Shown here: piece by piece, positions 1 through 7,106 of the stretch
Layout: every line of letters begins with the position of its first letter
How positions within the stretch are numbered: position 1 is the first letter of the stretch
Assembly: GCA_910588335.1 (NCBI GenBank)
Contig: CAJUQV010000035.1
Span: forward strand, 1-19,112
Length of the DNA: 19,112 nucleotides
DNA from: an uncultured Ruminiclostridium sp.
Lineage (GTDB): Bacteria; Bacillota; Clostridia; Oscillospirales; Ruminococcaceae
Reading direction: 5' to 3'
Notes under the pieces: generated by a model
The model's database searches: none
Seen by the model: the letters and a program-made list of their open reading frames with translations, nothing else
What the model was told of the DNA's origin: nothing
Program-made: the position numbers and the translations under genes

Positions 1-52
1 GAGTAAGGCTTGAATGTGGTTTTTGATACGGTTTTTTGAGTTTTGCTCAAGG

Positions 53-81
53 CTATCCATAATTTAAAAAGGGGTTGGTAT
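53..81 (-). repeat. degenerate copy of the ATACTAATCC palindromic repeat
   Basis: Read on the minus strand this starts ATACCAACCCC, continues with a TTTTTAAATT core and ends TGGATAG. It aligns with the 34-bp elements at 843-876 and 11902-11935 over most of their length, with a few substitutions and small gaps. The distal arm is poorly preserved. It lies just downstream of the lipoprotein gene. Membership in the family is inferred from this alignment by eye. Confidence 0.5.
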
Positions 82-113
82 AAGAGGCGGGAGACTCCGG
101 CAACGGTTATACC
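64..113 (-). terminator. possible terminator of the lipoprotein gene
   Basis: On the minus strand GGTATAA (113-107) pairs with TTATACC (83-77), with a short inner GGAG/CTCC hairpin, followed by AACCCCTTTTTAAA. The hairpin includes the stop codon of the lipoprotein gene. The stem is AT-rich and the T-tract is separated from it by several C residues, so the call is weak. The T-tract belongs to the dispersed repeat at 53-81. Confidence 0.3.
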
Positions 114-817
114 TCAGGTCTTTTTATATCGCCCTCTATTTCGTTCATTTTGTCTATAAACATAGAGTAATCCGAAACCGACTCCTCGCCTACTTTATCA
201 AAAACGCCCTTCTGATCCAGCCTATAACAGTATCCGTTTTTGTCAAGCCATACGGAACACTCGAAACTTTTCAGCTCGCCTAACTCGGACATGGCTTCCT
301 TAAACTCCTCGCAGTTGTAATAAAAGGTTATCCTCTTTCCGGAATCGGTTTCTTCAACCTTGCTGTCCGTTACGGCGTAGGCATTCATGGAAATGACCCC
401 TTCGTCTGTATAAGGATGGCGGTTTTTACGGTCGTAAACGTAATAATCTTCGCTTCCCTGCGCTATAAACTGCCACCGGGCGTCGCCCTTGTTTTTGCGG
501 TTTATCTCCGAACCGTTGTGATATTCATAAACCTCCGTATCTTTTTCGCTTGACATACAAAAATATGCCAGCTTATCATCGTCACGGTATTTAAAGAGAT
601 ATTCCAATGTTATCTCTCCCGTGGAGTTGTCCTGCATATAAAAATGTCCGCTGTTCAATCCGGTATATAGTTTCTTAGCATTGACTACCTCCGAATATCC
701 CTCTATATCTTTATACACGAAATCTCCGCCGAATCCGGGAAGACAAGCGGCGAGCAGAAGCGATATAAGTGCTCCCAAAGCAGAAAGAGCCATTATTTTT
801 ATATTCCTTTTTTTCAT
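107..817 (-). CDS. putative lipoprotein of unknown function
   Basis: A 236-residue protein with a type II signal peptide: a basic start (MKKRNIKI), a hydrophobic stretch to about residue 23 and a lipobox LAAC with Cys25 as the predicted lipidated residue. It should therefore be anchored to the outer face of the cell membrane. The mature part is hydrophilic and rich in Tyr, Asp, Glu and Lys, with no motif I recognise; the pattern of alternating strands and its size resemble the small clostridial lipoproteins that bind other proteins or ligands, but that is only an impression. The start is supported by AAAGGA eight bases upstream. The gene stands alone: ptsH lies behind it across a terminator, and a copy of the dispersed palindromic repeat (843-876) sits in its leader. 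Confidence 0.8.
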   Translation of the reverse strand: MKKRNIKIMALSALGALISLLLAACLPGFGGDFVYKDIEGYSEVVNAKKLYTGLNSGHFYMQDNSTGEITLEYLFKYRDDDKLAYFCMSSEKDTEVYEYHNGSEINRKNKGDARWQFIAQGSEDYYVYDRKNRHPYTDEGVISMNAYAVTDSKVEETDSGKRITFYYNCEEFKEAMSELGELKSFECSVWLDKNGYCYRLDQKGVFDKVGEESVSDYSMFIDKMNEIEGDIKRPEV

Positions 818-842
818 AAGATTTTCCTTTCGTGGGAAACTG

Positions 843-876
843 ATACTAATCCAACAATTTTAAAAGGGATTAGTAT
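843..876 (-). repeat. 34-bp palindromic repeat, copy A
   Basis: The ends ATACTAATCC (843-852) and GGATTAGTAT (867-876) form a perfect 10-bp inverted repeat around an AACAATTTTAAAAG core. The reverse complement matches 11902-11935 at 32 of 34 positions. It lies 25 bp upstream of the lipoprotein start, in its presumed leader or promoter region. The high identity between distant copies points to a mobile or homogenised small repeat rather than a chance palindrome. Confidence 0.75.
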
Positions 877-895
877 TAAACCGTGGACATTATGT

Positions 896-917
896 CAGTT
901 TAAAAAGGGATTGGTAT
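896..917 (-). repeat. half copy of the palindromic repeat
   Basis: The plus strand reads CAGTTTAAAAAGGGATTGG followed by TAT. This matches the core and one arm of the 34-bp element (CAGTTTTAAAAGGAATTAG then TAT in the second full copy). It is 20 bp from copy A and in the same orientation, so the two form a small tandem. The other arm is missing. GTCA (894-897) and TGAC (917-920) flank it and could pair. Confidence 0.5.
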
Positions 918-940
918 GACGCAAAAATATCTTTTCGTCT

Positions 941-976
941 AAATAAAACGGCCGCTTGGAAAACAAGCGGCCGTTT
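941..976 (-). terminator. rho-independent terminator of ptsH
   Basis: A perfect 13-bp inverted repeat (946-958 with 964-976, GC-rich centre CGGCCGC) closes a GAAAA loop. On the minus strand it is followed by TTTTATTTAG. It begins 21 bases past the ptsH stop codon. The outer A/T pairs could let it work weakly in the plus direction too. Confidence 0.9.
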
Positions 977-996
977 ATTAAGTTTGTGGCGGTCAA

Positions 997-1260
997 TTAT
1001 TCAGCAAAGCCGCTTTCTACCAGCTTGATAAGACCTTCTACCGCAAGCTGTTCATCGGAACCGTCGGCGATAACGCGAATCGTGGTTCCTCCGACAATAC
1101 CTAAGGACAAAACGCCCAAAAGGCTCTTGGCGTTTACTCTGCGCTCTTCCTTCTCAACCCAGATTGAAGACTTGTACTCATTGGCCTTCTGGATAAAAAA
1201 GGTTGCGGGTCTCGCATGAAGACCTACCGAGTTTTTTACCTCTACATCTTTTGCAAACAT
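997..1260 (-). CDS. ptsH: phosphocarrier protein HPr of the sugar PTS
   Basis: An 87-residue protein of normal HPr length. His15 lies in the active-site motif GLHARPA (13-19) and takes phosphate from enzyme I before passing it to the sugar-specific EIIA domains. Ser46 lies in NAKSLLGVLSLG (43-54), the site that HPr kinase/phosphorylase modifies in Gram-positive bacteria, so the protein should also serve as CcpA co-repressor in carbon catabolite control. Having both residues separates it from Crh, which lacks His15. It acts in the cytoplasm. The gene is monocistronic: it has its own promoter (1332-1360) and a strong terminator, and no ptsI lies beside it, which is common in Clostridia. Confidence 0.95.
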   Translation of the reverse strand: MFAKDVEVKNSVGLHARPATFFIQKANEYKSSIWVEKEERRVNAKSLLGVLSLGIVGGTTIRVIADGSDEQLAVEGLIKLVESGFAE

Positions 1261-1331
1261 ACTTTTGTTCCTCCGTTTTTGATTTAAGGTTGTTTTTGGG
1301 GTTATATTTAAGTTTACCTTTCATCACTAAC

Positions 1332-1360
1332 AGTATATAACGAAATTCCTTTTTAGTCAA
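1332..1360 (-). promoter_or_regulatory. sigma-A promoter of ptsH
   Basis: On the minus strand TTGACT (1360-1355) and TATACT (1337-1332) are separated by exactly 17 bp. This gives a leader of about 65 bases before the ptsH start. The ptsH gene can therefore be expressed apart from the heat-shock operon upstream. Confidence 0.8.
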
Positions 1361-1467
1361 CAGGCATTTCAAATTTTTTACTGTTTTGTGAATGAATTTT
1401 TCAAAAAACTACAGTTTAGGTAAATTCTAAATAACATATTTGTAGTCTTTGCACAAATTTATTTAAC

Positions 1468-1554
1468 TTGTATGTTCGACACATACAAAAGTTTTCAACA
1501 GGGAAACAATTTAGGCATACAACAAGTGGTATAAGAGACGATTTGGACATACAA
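1468..1554. repeat. short CATACAA repeats downstream of dnaJ
   Basis: TTGTATGT (1468-1475) and ACATACAA (1481-1488) form an 8-bp hairpin with loop TCGAC. The CATACAA motif recurs at 1515-1522 and 1547-1554. The 17-mers ending in the last two (1506-1522 and 1538-1554) differ at three positions and are 32 bp apart. The hairpin could be a weak 3' end for dnaJ mRNA, but no T-run follows it on the minus strand. Apart from this and the ptsH promoter I see nothing in 1261-1561. Confidence 0.4.
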
Positions 1555-1561
1555 GCTTTTA

Positions 1562-2746
1562 TCAGCCTCCCCAGTTCTTTTTTAGGTCATCGCCAAATTT
1601 TTTCAAGCGATCCATAAAGCTTTCCTTTTTTTCAAAGTTCTTTTCGTTCATAACGGTCTCAAGTTGCTGTAAAAGTTCCTTCTGCTGCTTGGTAAGACGT
1701 TTGGGCACTTCGATCTGCACCTTTACCATCATATCTCCGCGGCCGTCCCTCTGACAATGCTGCACGCCCTTGCCGCGAAGCCTGAGAACGTCTCCGGGCT
1801 GGGTGCCCTCCGGTATCCTATAGGTAACGTTGCCGTCAATGGTGGGAACGGTGAGCTCGTCGCCCAAAGCCGCTTGAGTGTAGCTTATCGGAAGCTCTAC
1901 CCATATGTCATCACCGCGCCGCTCAAAAAGAGAATCTTTTCTGACGCTGATCCTTATGTTAAGGTTGCCTTTGGATCCGCCGTTCACCCCGGCGTTGCCC
2001 TCTCCCGGAACGGTGAGCACCTGCCCGTTGTCTATTCCCGCAGGAACGTTTACGGTGATCTTCTTGCGCTTCTGAACTCTTCCGTTGCCGTTGCAGGCGG
2101 GACATGGCGTTTCAATAATCTTGCCCTTTCCGCCGCACCGTGTACAGGGTCTTTGCGTAGACATTGAGCCTAACATAGTGCGCTGAGTTATCTTTACCAC
2201 ACCCGAACCGTGACAGTCGGGACAGGTTTTCGGCGTTGTACCCGATTTAGCTCCGCTTCCATTGCAGCTATCACAGGTATCCGCCCTGTTCAGCTCTATG
2301 TCGTGAGTAACACCCTTACAGGCTTCCATAAAGCTTATGTCCAAATTGACGGCAATATCCGAACCTCTTTTGGGTGCGTTGGGATTGGAGCGCCTGCTTG
2401 TGGAGGTGCCGCCGAAAATGGTGTCGAATATATCGCCCAGATCTATTCCCCCGTCGGCGGAAAAGCCGCCGAAGCCTCCGCCATAGCCGTATCCTCCCGC
2501 TCCGCCGCCGTAGGAAGGGTCTACTCCCGCATGTCCGAATTGGTCATATCTTGCCCTTTTCTGAGGATCGGACAGTATATCGTTTGCCTCATTTACTTCC
2601 TTGAATTTGGCTTCCGCTTCGGGATTGTCGGGATTAAGGTCGGGGTGATATTTTTTGGCAAGTTTACGGTACGCGGACTTTATTTCCGTTTCGCTCGCGC
2701 CTTTTTGCAAGCCTAAGACCTCGTAATAATCTCTTTTTTCTGCCAT
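1562..2746 (-). CDS. dnaJ: chaperone protein DnaJ (type I Hsp40)
   Basis: A 394-residue class I J-protein. The J domain covers residues 1-70, with the HPD motif at 34-36 that triggers the DnaK ATPase. A Gly/Phe-rich linker follows (about 77-113), ending in DIFDTIFGG. Four CxxCxGxG zinc-binding motifs start at C158, C175, C201 and C215, and then comes the C-terminal substrate-binding region. It hands unfolded proteins to DnaK in the cytoplasm. AAGGAG five bases before the ATG supports the start. It is the last gene of the heat-shock operon but is separated from dnaK by 196 bp that hold a hairpin and a 100-bp repeat element, a wider gap than between the other genes. Confidence 0.97.
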   Translation of the reverse strand: MAEKRDYYEVLGLQKGASETEIKSAYRKLAKKYHPDLNPDNPEAEAKFKEVNEANDILSDPQKRARYDQFGHAGVDPSYGGGAGGYGYGGGFGGFSADGGIDLGDIFDTIFGGTSTSRRSNPNAPKRGSDIAVNLDISFMEACKGVTHDIELNRADTCDSCNGSGAKSGTTPKTCPDCHGSGVVKITQRTMLGSMSTQRPCTRCGGKGKIIETPCPACNGNGRVQKRKKITVNVPAGIDNGQVLTVPGEGNAGVNGGSKGNLNIRISVRKDSLFERRGDDIWVELPISYTQAALGDELTVPTIDGNVTYRIPEGTQPGDVLRLRGKGVQHCQRDGRGDMMVKVQIEVPKRLTKQQKELLQQLETVMNEKNFEKKESFMDRLKKFGDDLKKNWGG

Positions 2747-2772
2747 AATAACTCCTTGACAAATCTGAAGTT

Positions 2773-2872
2773 ATACTAATCCATGATCAAAAAGCATACA
2801 AAAATCAAGCAAAAATTTACATATACGATTTTTGTGAGTATATTTGTCTGTGTTTTTGTCGGAGATTAGTAT
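2773..2872. repeat. 100-bp AT-rich element with ATACTAATC ends
   Basis: Terminal inverted repeats ATACTAATC (2773-2781) and GATTAGTAT (2864-2872) match the arms of the 34-bp elements. Inside is a second inverted repeat, ACAAAAATC with GATTTTTGT, around an AT-rich loop. The layout resembles a small MITE-like element, or a longer relative of the 34-bp palindrome with a different core. It sits in the untranslated stretch between dnaK and dnaJ and would be transcribed with them. No coding frame is present. Confidence 0.5.
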
Positions 2873-2879
2873 TAGACAC

Positions 2880-2914
2880 CTTAAGGCAACACTCGTTTCC
2901 GGGGCTGCCTTAAG
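2880..2914 (-). promoter_or_regulatory. hairpin between dnaK and dnaJ
   Basis: On the minus strand CTTAAGGCAGC pairs with GTTGCCTTAAG (11 bp, one G-U) around a 13-base loop. It begins 28 bases past the dnaK stop. No T-run follows, so it is unlikely to be a full terminator; it could stabilise the 3' end of the dnaK part of the mRNA or mark a processing site that lets dnaJ be expressed at a lower level. Confidence 0.5.
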
Positions 2915-2942
2915 ATTTTACTGATTCTTTTATTGTAATTTA

Positions 2943-4784
2943 TCAGTCCGCGTCCTTGTAATCCACGTCGACAACATTATCATCGCTGCCCGCAGAGGAA
3001 GACGTTCCTTCTCCGCTTACGCCGGCTCCCGCCGCAGCGTTGGCTGCGGCGCCCTGTTCCTTATATACTCTCTCCGCTATGGCGTAGAAAGCGGTTTGAA
3101 GCTCTTCCTTGGCGGATTTGATCTTTTCGATATCGGTTCCCTTAAGGGCTTCCTTAAGAGCGTCTATCTTAGGCTGAACCTGCCCCTTTTCTTCTGCACT
3201 CACCTTGTCGCCGAATTCGTTAAGTGATTTTTCGGTCTGATATACCATGGAGTCCGCCTCGTTTCTGAGGTCTACCTCTTCACGGCGCTTCTTGTCCTCT
3301 TCGGCGTAAGCCTCGGCTTCCTTGACAGCCTTGTCGATATCATCCTTGCTCATATTCGTGGAAGCGGTGATGGAGATATGCTGCTCCTTGCCGGTGCCTA
3401 AGTCCTTGGCCGAAACGTTTACGATACCGTTGGCGTCAATATCAAAAGTAACCTCTATCTGAGGAATTCCTCTGGGAGCGGGAGCGATACCGTCAAGGCG
3501 GAAGGTCCCCAATGACTTATTGTCTTTTGCAAAGTCACGCTCGCCCTGAAGCACGTTGATGTCAACGCTGGGCTGGTTGTCTGCATAGGTGGAGAATATC
3601 TGAGATTTCTTGGTGGGTATGGTGGTGTTGCGGGTGATCATTTTGGTGCATACGCCGCCCGCCGTCTCAACGCCGAGGGAAAGCGGAGTAACGTCAAGGA
3701 GCAGGAGTCCGCTTACTTCCTTGTTTAATACGCCTCCCTGAATGGCCGCGCCAACCGCTACGCACTCATCCGGATTGATTCCCTTAAAGGGATCCTTTCC
3801 GATATATTTCTTTACCGCTTCCTGTACGGCGGGGATACGGGTGGAACCGCCCACCAGAAGAACCTTGTCAATCTCGCTTATTTTCAGTCCGCTGTCCTTG
3901 ATGGCCTGCTCCAGAGGCCCCATGGTGGCCTTTACAAGATCGGCGGTAAGATCATCGAATTTAGCTCTCGAAAGAGTTACGTTCATATGCTTGGGTCCGT
4001 TGGCGTCTGCGGTAATATAAGGGATATTGATATTTACGGTAGTTGTGTTGGAAAGGGCAATTTTCGCTTTTTCAGCTTCGTCCTTGAGTCTCTGCATGGC
4101 GAATTTGTCATTGTGAAGGTCGGTGCCGTCGGATTTTTTAAACTCCTCTACAAGGAAGTCGATGATTCTCTGGTCAAAGTCGTCGCCGCCCAGACGGTTG
4201 TTACCCGCGGTAGCCAGAACCTCCTGTACTCCGTCGCCTATTTCAATGATGGAAACGTCGAAGGTACCGCCGCCTAAGTCGTAAACCACTACCTTCTGTT
4301 CGTCTCCCTTGTCAACGCCGTAAGCGAGAGCGGCGGCAGTAGGCTCGTTGATAATGCGGTGTACGTTAAGTCCCGCGATCTGTCCCGCGTCCTTTGTGGC
4401 TTGACGCTGGGAGTCGGTAAAGTAGGCGGGGACGGTGATTACCGCGTCGCTTACCTTTTCGCCGAGATAATTTTCCGCTTCGGTTTTAAGCTTTTGGAGC
4501 ACCATTGCGGAAATTTCCTGAGGGGTGTATTTCTTTCCGTCGATATCCACTTTGTAGTCGCTGCCCATATGGCGCTTAATGGAGATAACGGTTTTGTCGG
4601 GGTTAGTCACAGCCTGGTTTTTGGCAAGCTGACCCACAAGGCGCTCGCCGTCCTTTGTAAACGCAACTACAGAGGGTGTGGTTCTGTTGCCCTCGGAATT
4701 GGTAATAACGGTAGGCTCGCCGCCTTCAATTACCGATACGCAGGAGTTGGTGGTACCCAAGTCGATTCCTATAATTTTTCCCAT
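2943..4784 (-). CDS. dnaK: molecular chaperone DnaK (Hsp70)
   Basis: A 613-residue cytoplasmic Hsp70. The ATPase domain opens with IGIDLGTTNS and carries the phosphate-binding DLGGGTFDVS segment and the VLLVGGSTRIP motif. The substrate-binding domain starts after the linker GLLLLDVTPLSLG, and the tail ends in DVDYKDAD after a Gly/Ala/Ser-rich stretch. The N-terminal quarter lacks the roughly 24-residue insert found in proteobacterial DnaK, as expected for Gram-positive bacteria. It binds exposed hydrophobic peptides in an ATP cycle that DnaJ stimulates and GrpE resets. AAAGGAAA lies before the ATG. The 125-bp gap to grpE is AT-rich with only a short TGTCC/GGACA hairpin and no convincing promoter. 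Confidence 0.98.
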   Translation of the reverse strand: MGKIIGIDLGTTNSCVSVIEGGEPTVITNSEGNRTTPSVVAFTKDGERLVGQLAKNQAVTNPDKTVISIKRHMGSDYKVDIDGKKYTPQEISAMVLQKLKTEAENYLGEKVSDAVITVPAYFTDSQRQATKDAGQIAGLNVHRIINEPTAAALAYGVDKGDEQKVVVYDLGGGTFDVSIIEIGDGVQEVLATAGNNRLGGDDFDQRIIDFLVEEFKKSDGTDLHNDKFAMQRLKDEAEKAKIALSNTTTVNINIPYITADANGPKHMNVTLSRAKFDDLTADLVKATMGPLEQAIKDSGLKISEIDKVLLVGGSTRIPAVQEAVKKYIGKDPFKGINPDECVAVGAAIQGGVLNKEVSGLLLLDVTPLSLGVETAGGVCTKMITRNTTIPTKKSQIFSTYADNQPSVDINVLQGERDFAKDNKSLGTFRLDGIAPAPRGIPQIEVTFDIDANGIVNVSAKDLGTGKEQHISITASTNMSKDDIDKAVKEAEAYAEEDKKRREEVDLRNEADSMVYQTEKSLNEFGDKVSAEEKGQVQPKIDALKEALKGTDIEKIKSAKEELQTAFYAIAERVYKEQGAAANAAAGAGVSGEGTSSSAGSDDNVVDVDYKDAD

Positions 4785-4909
4785 AATAAATCATTTCCTT
4801 TCTTTGTTCTGTCCTTTTTCGGACATTATATATTTTTCGGTTTTTCGTTGATGTCTCTTTTCGATTAGTTGTTTCCTTGCTTTTGTTTTACACTTTTTTC
4901 TCTTTGTAT

Positions 4910-5500
4910 TCAGGCTACCACCGCCACCATGGCGAAACGCAGTATCCTGTCTCCTAACTTGTAGCCTTTCTGGAAAGTAGAGGCGATCATACCGCTTTCC
5001 TGTCCATCCTGTGCGGGTACTTGCTGCACTGCCTGATGAAGGGATGGATTAAATTCGCCGTCCGACGGTATCTGTTCAACGCCCAATTTTCCGAGAGTTT
5101 CCATAAAGGACTGATAAATCATTTCCACGCCTTTTTTGAAATTCTCGTCGGCACATTCCACGGTCAGGGCTCTTTCAAGATTATCCGCTACGGTAAGAAA
5201 TTCCGTTACCGTTTTTGCGGTAATTTCGGGTTCAAGCTCCATACGCTCGCGGCTTGTGCGTTTTCGGTAATTGTCGTATTCCGCCATATTGCGCATTAAC
5301 TGATCCTTAAGCTTTTCCATTTCCTCGGTTTTCTTTTCAAGCTCCGCTTCAAGCGGGTTATTTCCGCCCTCGCCAGTCTCTTCGGCAGTATTGGCTTTTT
5401 CCTTGGTTTCTTCCAAAACCTCCTCTTCTTTTACCGCTTCTTTAGTGTTCAAAGTATCCTTCTCCTTGTCTTTTTTCTTTTTGTTGTCCGTTTTACTCAA
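4910..5500 (-). CDS. grpE: nucleotide exchange factor GrpE, TTG start
   Basis: A 196-residue protein by the start chosen here. A charged N-terminal part (Lys then Glu-rich, about 1-50) leads into the long helix that dimerises, then the beta domain with the GVEQIPSDGEFNPSLHQAV signature and the family C-terminus GYKLGDRILRFAMVAV. It releases ADP from DnaK. A longer frame begins at an ATG at 5539, but that would add 13 residues (PSIFPRKRRRK type) read from inside hrcA and has no ribosome site. The TTG at 5500 is preceded by AAGGAGG with a 9-base spacer and overlaps the hrcA stop as TTGAGTAA, so translational coupling to hrcA is likely. Confidence 0.95.
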   Translation of the reverse strand: MSKTDNKKKKDKEKDTLNTKEAVKEEEVLEETKEKANTAEETGEGGNNPLEAELEKKTEEMEKLKDQLMRNMAEYDNYRKRTSRERMELEPEITAKTVTEFLTVADNLERALTVECADENFKKGVEMIYQSFMETLGKLGVEQIPSDGEFNPSLHQAVQQVPAQDGQESGMIASTFQKGYKLGDRILRFAMVAVVA

Positions 5501-6566
5501 AATCTTCCGCCTCCTTTTCCGCGGGAAGATACTCGGCAAAAGCCGTTTCCTCCGCGTCTTCGCTCAATAAATCCGTAATTTTATCCGAAAAATACTCCAA
5601 ATAGGGTATTATCCTCTTGTAATCTATTCTGGCGGGGCCTATTACCCCAAAGCTTCCCGCCTTTTGCCCGTCCTTCTCAAAAGAAGAGGTTATCATACTG
5701 GAATTTGATACGACAAAGGTCTGATTTTCCTCACCGAAAAGAATGTTTATTCCCGAAAACGCGCCCGACAGTATTTCGCTGAATCGCTCCCTGTTGCTTA
5801 GTATCGTGGCAATCTCCCGGCTCTGAAGCTGGTCGCAGGCGATAAGGTTTGCCTCTCCGTTTACGCTGACCTGATCTTTCGCCATTTCCGCCGACATTTC
5901 CGCTATTCCCTTCATTAGCGGGGAGAGCATCATCATATAGCTGCCCAAAGCGGCCGAAAGGCTTTCCATAAGATCATCCGACAGGCTGTCTATATTAAGT
6001 CCGGTAAGATTCTCATCGGCGAATCTGGTGAAAAAATCAACCTGTTCTCCGGTAAGATCAAATTGTAAGCGGCAGACGCGGTTTTTTATGCTGCCTCCGG
6101 AGGTGACAAGAAGCAGTACGTACATTCTGCGTCCGGTAGGGATAACCTCAACCTTAGTTATTACCGAAAATTTTCCTGTTTCGTTAGCGGTGACTATGGC
6201 GCACTTGGTAATTTCGGACAGCGCCCTGCCCGCTTCCTCGATAAGCCTGTCGTCGGTGTCCGCATCTATATCCTCGAATATTTCGTCGATTCGGAGTTTT
6301 TCCTCATCCGAAAGTCTGTGTTCGGGCATAAAATTTTCTATATAAAAGCGGTAGCCGCTGAAGGTGGGAACTCTTCCCGCGCTGGTATGAGGGTGCTCCA
6401 GATATCCCAGTTGTTCTAACATCGCCATCTCGTTGCGTATAGTTGCGGAGGATATCTTCATGGACAACTTTTCCTGAACGGTTTTTGACCCCACAGGCTC
6501 GCCTGTGCGTATATACTCGTCAACCACCGTTTCCAATATTTTCAACGCTCTTTTTTCCATTTCCAT
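5493..6566 (-). CDS. hrcA: heat-inducible transcription repressor HrcA
   Basis: A 357-residue repressor from the start at 6566. The N-terminal winged-helix DNA-binding domain (about 1-75) contains SSATIRNEMAMLEQLGYLEHP and the HrcA hallmark HTSAGRVPT. The rest is the HrcA sensing and dimerisation domain. It binds the CIRCE operator upstream and shuts off the operon; GroEL normally keeps it active, and heat relieves repression. The frame is open to an ATG at 6626, but AAGGA ten bases before the ATG at 6566 and the usual family start MEMEKRALKIL favour the shorter form. It is the first gene of hrcA-grpE-dnaK-dnaJ and so represses its own synthesis. Confidence 0.97.
   Translation of the reverse strand: MEMEKRALKILETVVDEYIRTGEPVGSKTVQEKLSMKISSATIRNEMAMLEQLGYLEHPHTSAGRVPTFSGYRFYIENFMPEHRLSDEEKLRIDEIFEDIDADTDDRLIEEAGRALSEITKCAIVTANETGKFSVITKVEVIPTGRRMYVLLLVTSGGSIKNRVCRLQFDLTGEQVDFFTRFADENLTGLNIDSLSDDLMESLSAALGSYMMMLSPLMKGIAEMSAEMAKDQVSVNGEANLIACDQLQSREIATILSNRERFSEILSGAFSGINILFGEENQTFVVSNSSMITSSFEKDGQKAGSFGVIGPARIDYKRIIPYLEYFSDKITDLLSEDAEETAFAEYLPAEKEAEDFE
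5510..5516 (-). promoter_or_regulatory. ribosome binding site that decides the grpE start
   Basis: The minus strand reads AAGGAGG, a full match to the anti-Shine-Dalgarno, nine bases before the TTG at 5500. It lies inside the last codons of hrcA. Confidence 0.85.
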
Positions 6567-6693
6567 AACAGACCAATCCTTGTAATATTGGAAGCGCTTA
6601 ACCAATGCCACGGAGAAAAATCGCAATATAATCCATGAATAAATCGTGCAATCCGTCTCCTAATCGGTTTTTGGCACTCTTCCGTCAGGTGTG

Positions 6694-6720
6694 TTAGCAC
6701 TCCTCCTCTTTGAGTGCTAA
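6694..6720. promoter_or_regulatory. CIRCE operator (HrcA binding site)
   Basis: TTAGCACTC (6694-6702), a 9-bp spacer and GAGTGCTAA (6712-6720): a perfect match to the CIRCE consensus. It begins just downstream of the -10 box of the hrcA promoter and covers the expected transcription start, so bound HrcA would block initiation. Confidence 0.98.
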
Positions 6721-6724
6721 CCAT

Positions 6725-6753
6725 AATGTATCACTTTTTTGTCTGAATGTCAA
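6725..6753 (-). promoter_or_regulatory. sigma-A promoter of the hrcA operon
   Basis: On the minus strand TTGACA (6753-6748) and TACATT (6730-6725) are 17 bp apart. Transcription would begin within or just before the CIRCE element, giving a leader of about 150 bases before hrcA. Confidence 0.9.
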
Positions 6754-6853
6754 GGGGTTTTTAAAAAAATTTTTTATTTTTTTAATTTTTCTTTTTTTTA
6801 ACATTCTTATCGCCCTAAAGAATAGATGATACAAAAGCCGAAAAAAGCTTAAT

Positions 6854-6909
6854 ACTATTTGCAAATCATACCATAAACAAAATGGACTTTGGAATGATTT
6901 GCAAATAGT
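6854..6909. repeat. 16-bp inverted repeat upstream of the membrane protein gene
   Basis: ACTATTTGCAAATCAT (6854-6869) is the exact reverse complement of 6894-6909. Each arm contains the self-palindromic decamer ATTTGCAAAT, and the two decamers are 40 bp apart. A CCAT/ATGG pair sits in the loop. It lies between the divergent hrcA promoter and the plus-strand promoter at 6999. It could be a paired operator or a remnant of a small element; no T-run follows on either strand, so it is not a terminator. Confidence 0.65.
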
Positions 6910-6923
6910 GCTTAGGGTGCAAT

Positions 6924-6952
6924 CTTTAATCAAGTCTACAACTTGATTAAAG
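6924..6952. repeat. 11-bp perfect hairpin
   Basis: CTTTAATCAAG (6924-6934) and CTTGATTAAAG (6942-6952) flank the loop TCTACAA. Directly after it comes GAATTAGTAT, which resembles one arm of the dispersed palindromic repeat. It is upstream of the promoter at 6999-7027 and so would not be transcribed from it. Function unknown. Confidence 0.55.
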
Positions 6953-6998
6953 AATTAGTATAAAATGGCACATCATACCAACTTTTCAAAACTTTCGC

Positions 6999-7027
6999 TT
7001 GCATTTTTCCCAAAAATCTGCTATACT
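6999..7027 (+). promoter_or_regulatory. sigma-A promoter of the membrane protein gene
   Basis: TTGCAT (6999-7004) and TATACT (7022-7027) are separated by 17 bp. Transcription from about 7034 would give a leader of about 70 bases to the ATG at 7107. It probably also serves ktrB, which follows after 38 bp. Confidence 0.75.
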
Positions 7028-7106
7028 ATTATGATACGGAAATATGCGGAAAATTTTCTGTTATTTCCCTATTTTTAAGGAAAAAGAAAAACGCCGAGGA
7101 CACACC

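Noticed and set aside
997..1260. Crh instead of HPr
   Set aside because: His15 is present, while Crh has another residue there.
1757..2716. Plus-strand open frames across dnaJ
   Set aside because: They mirror the codon pattern of dnaJ on the other strand, have no ribosome sites and read as Arg/Ser/Val-rich nonsense. The same holds for frames opposite dnaK, ktrB, rsmI and the GH127 gene.
2880..2914. dnaK-dnaJ hairpin as a terminator
   Set aside because: No T-run follows on the minus strand, and dnaJ has no evident promoter of its own, so read-through is needed.
7044..7106. Longer N-terminus for the membrane protein
   Set aside because: The ATG is about 10 bases from the predicted transcription start and has no ribosome site; the ATG at 7107 has GAGG at the right distance.
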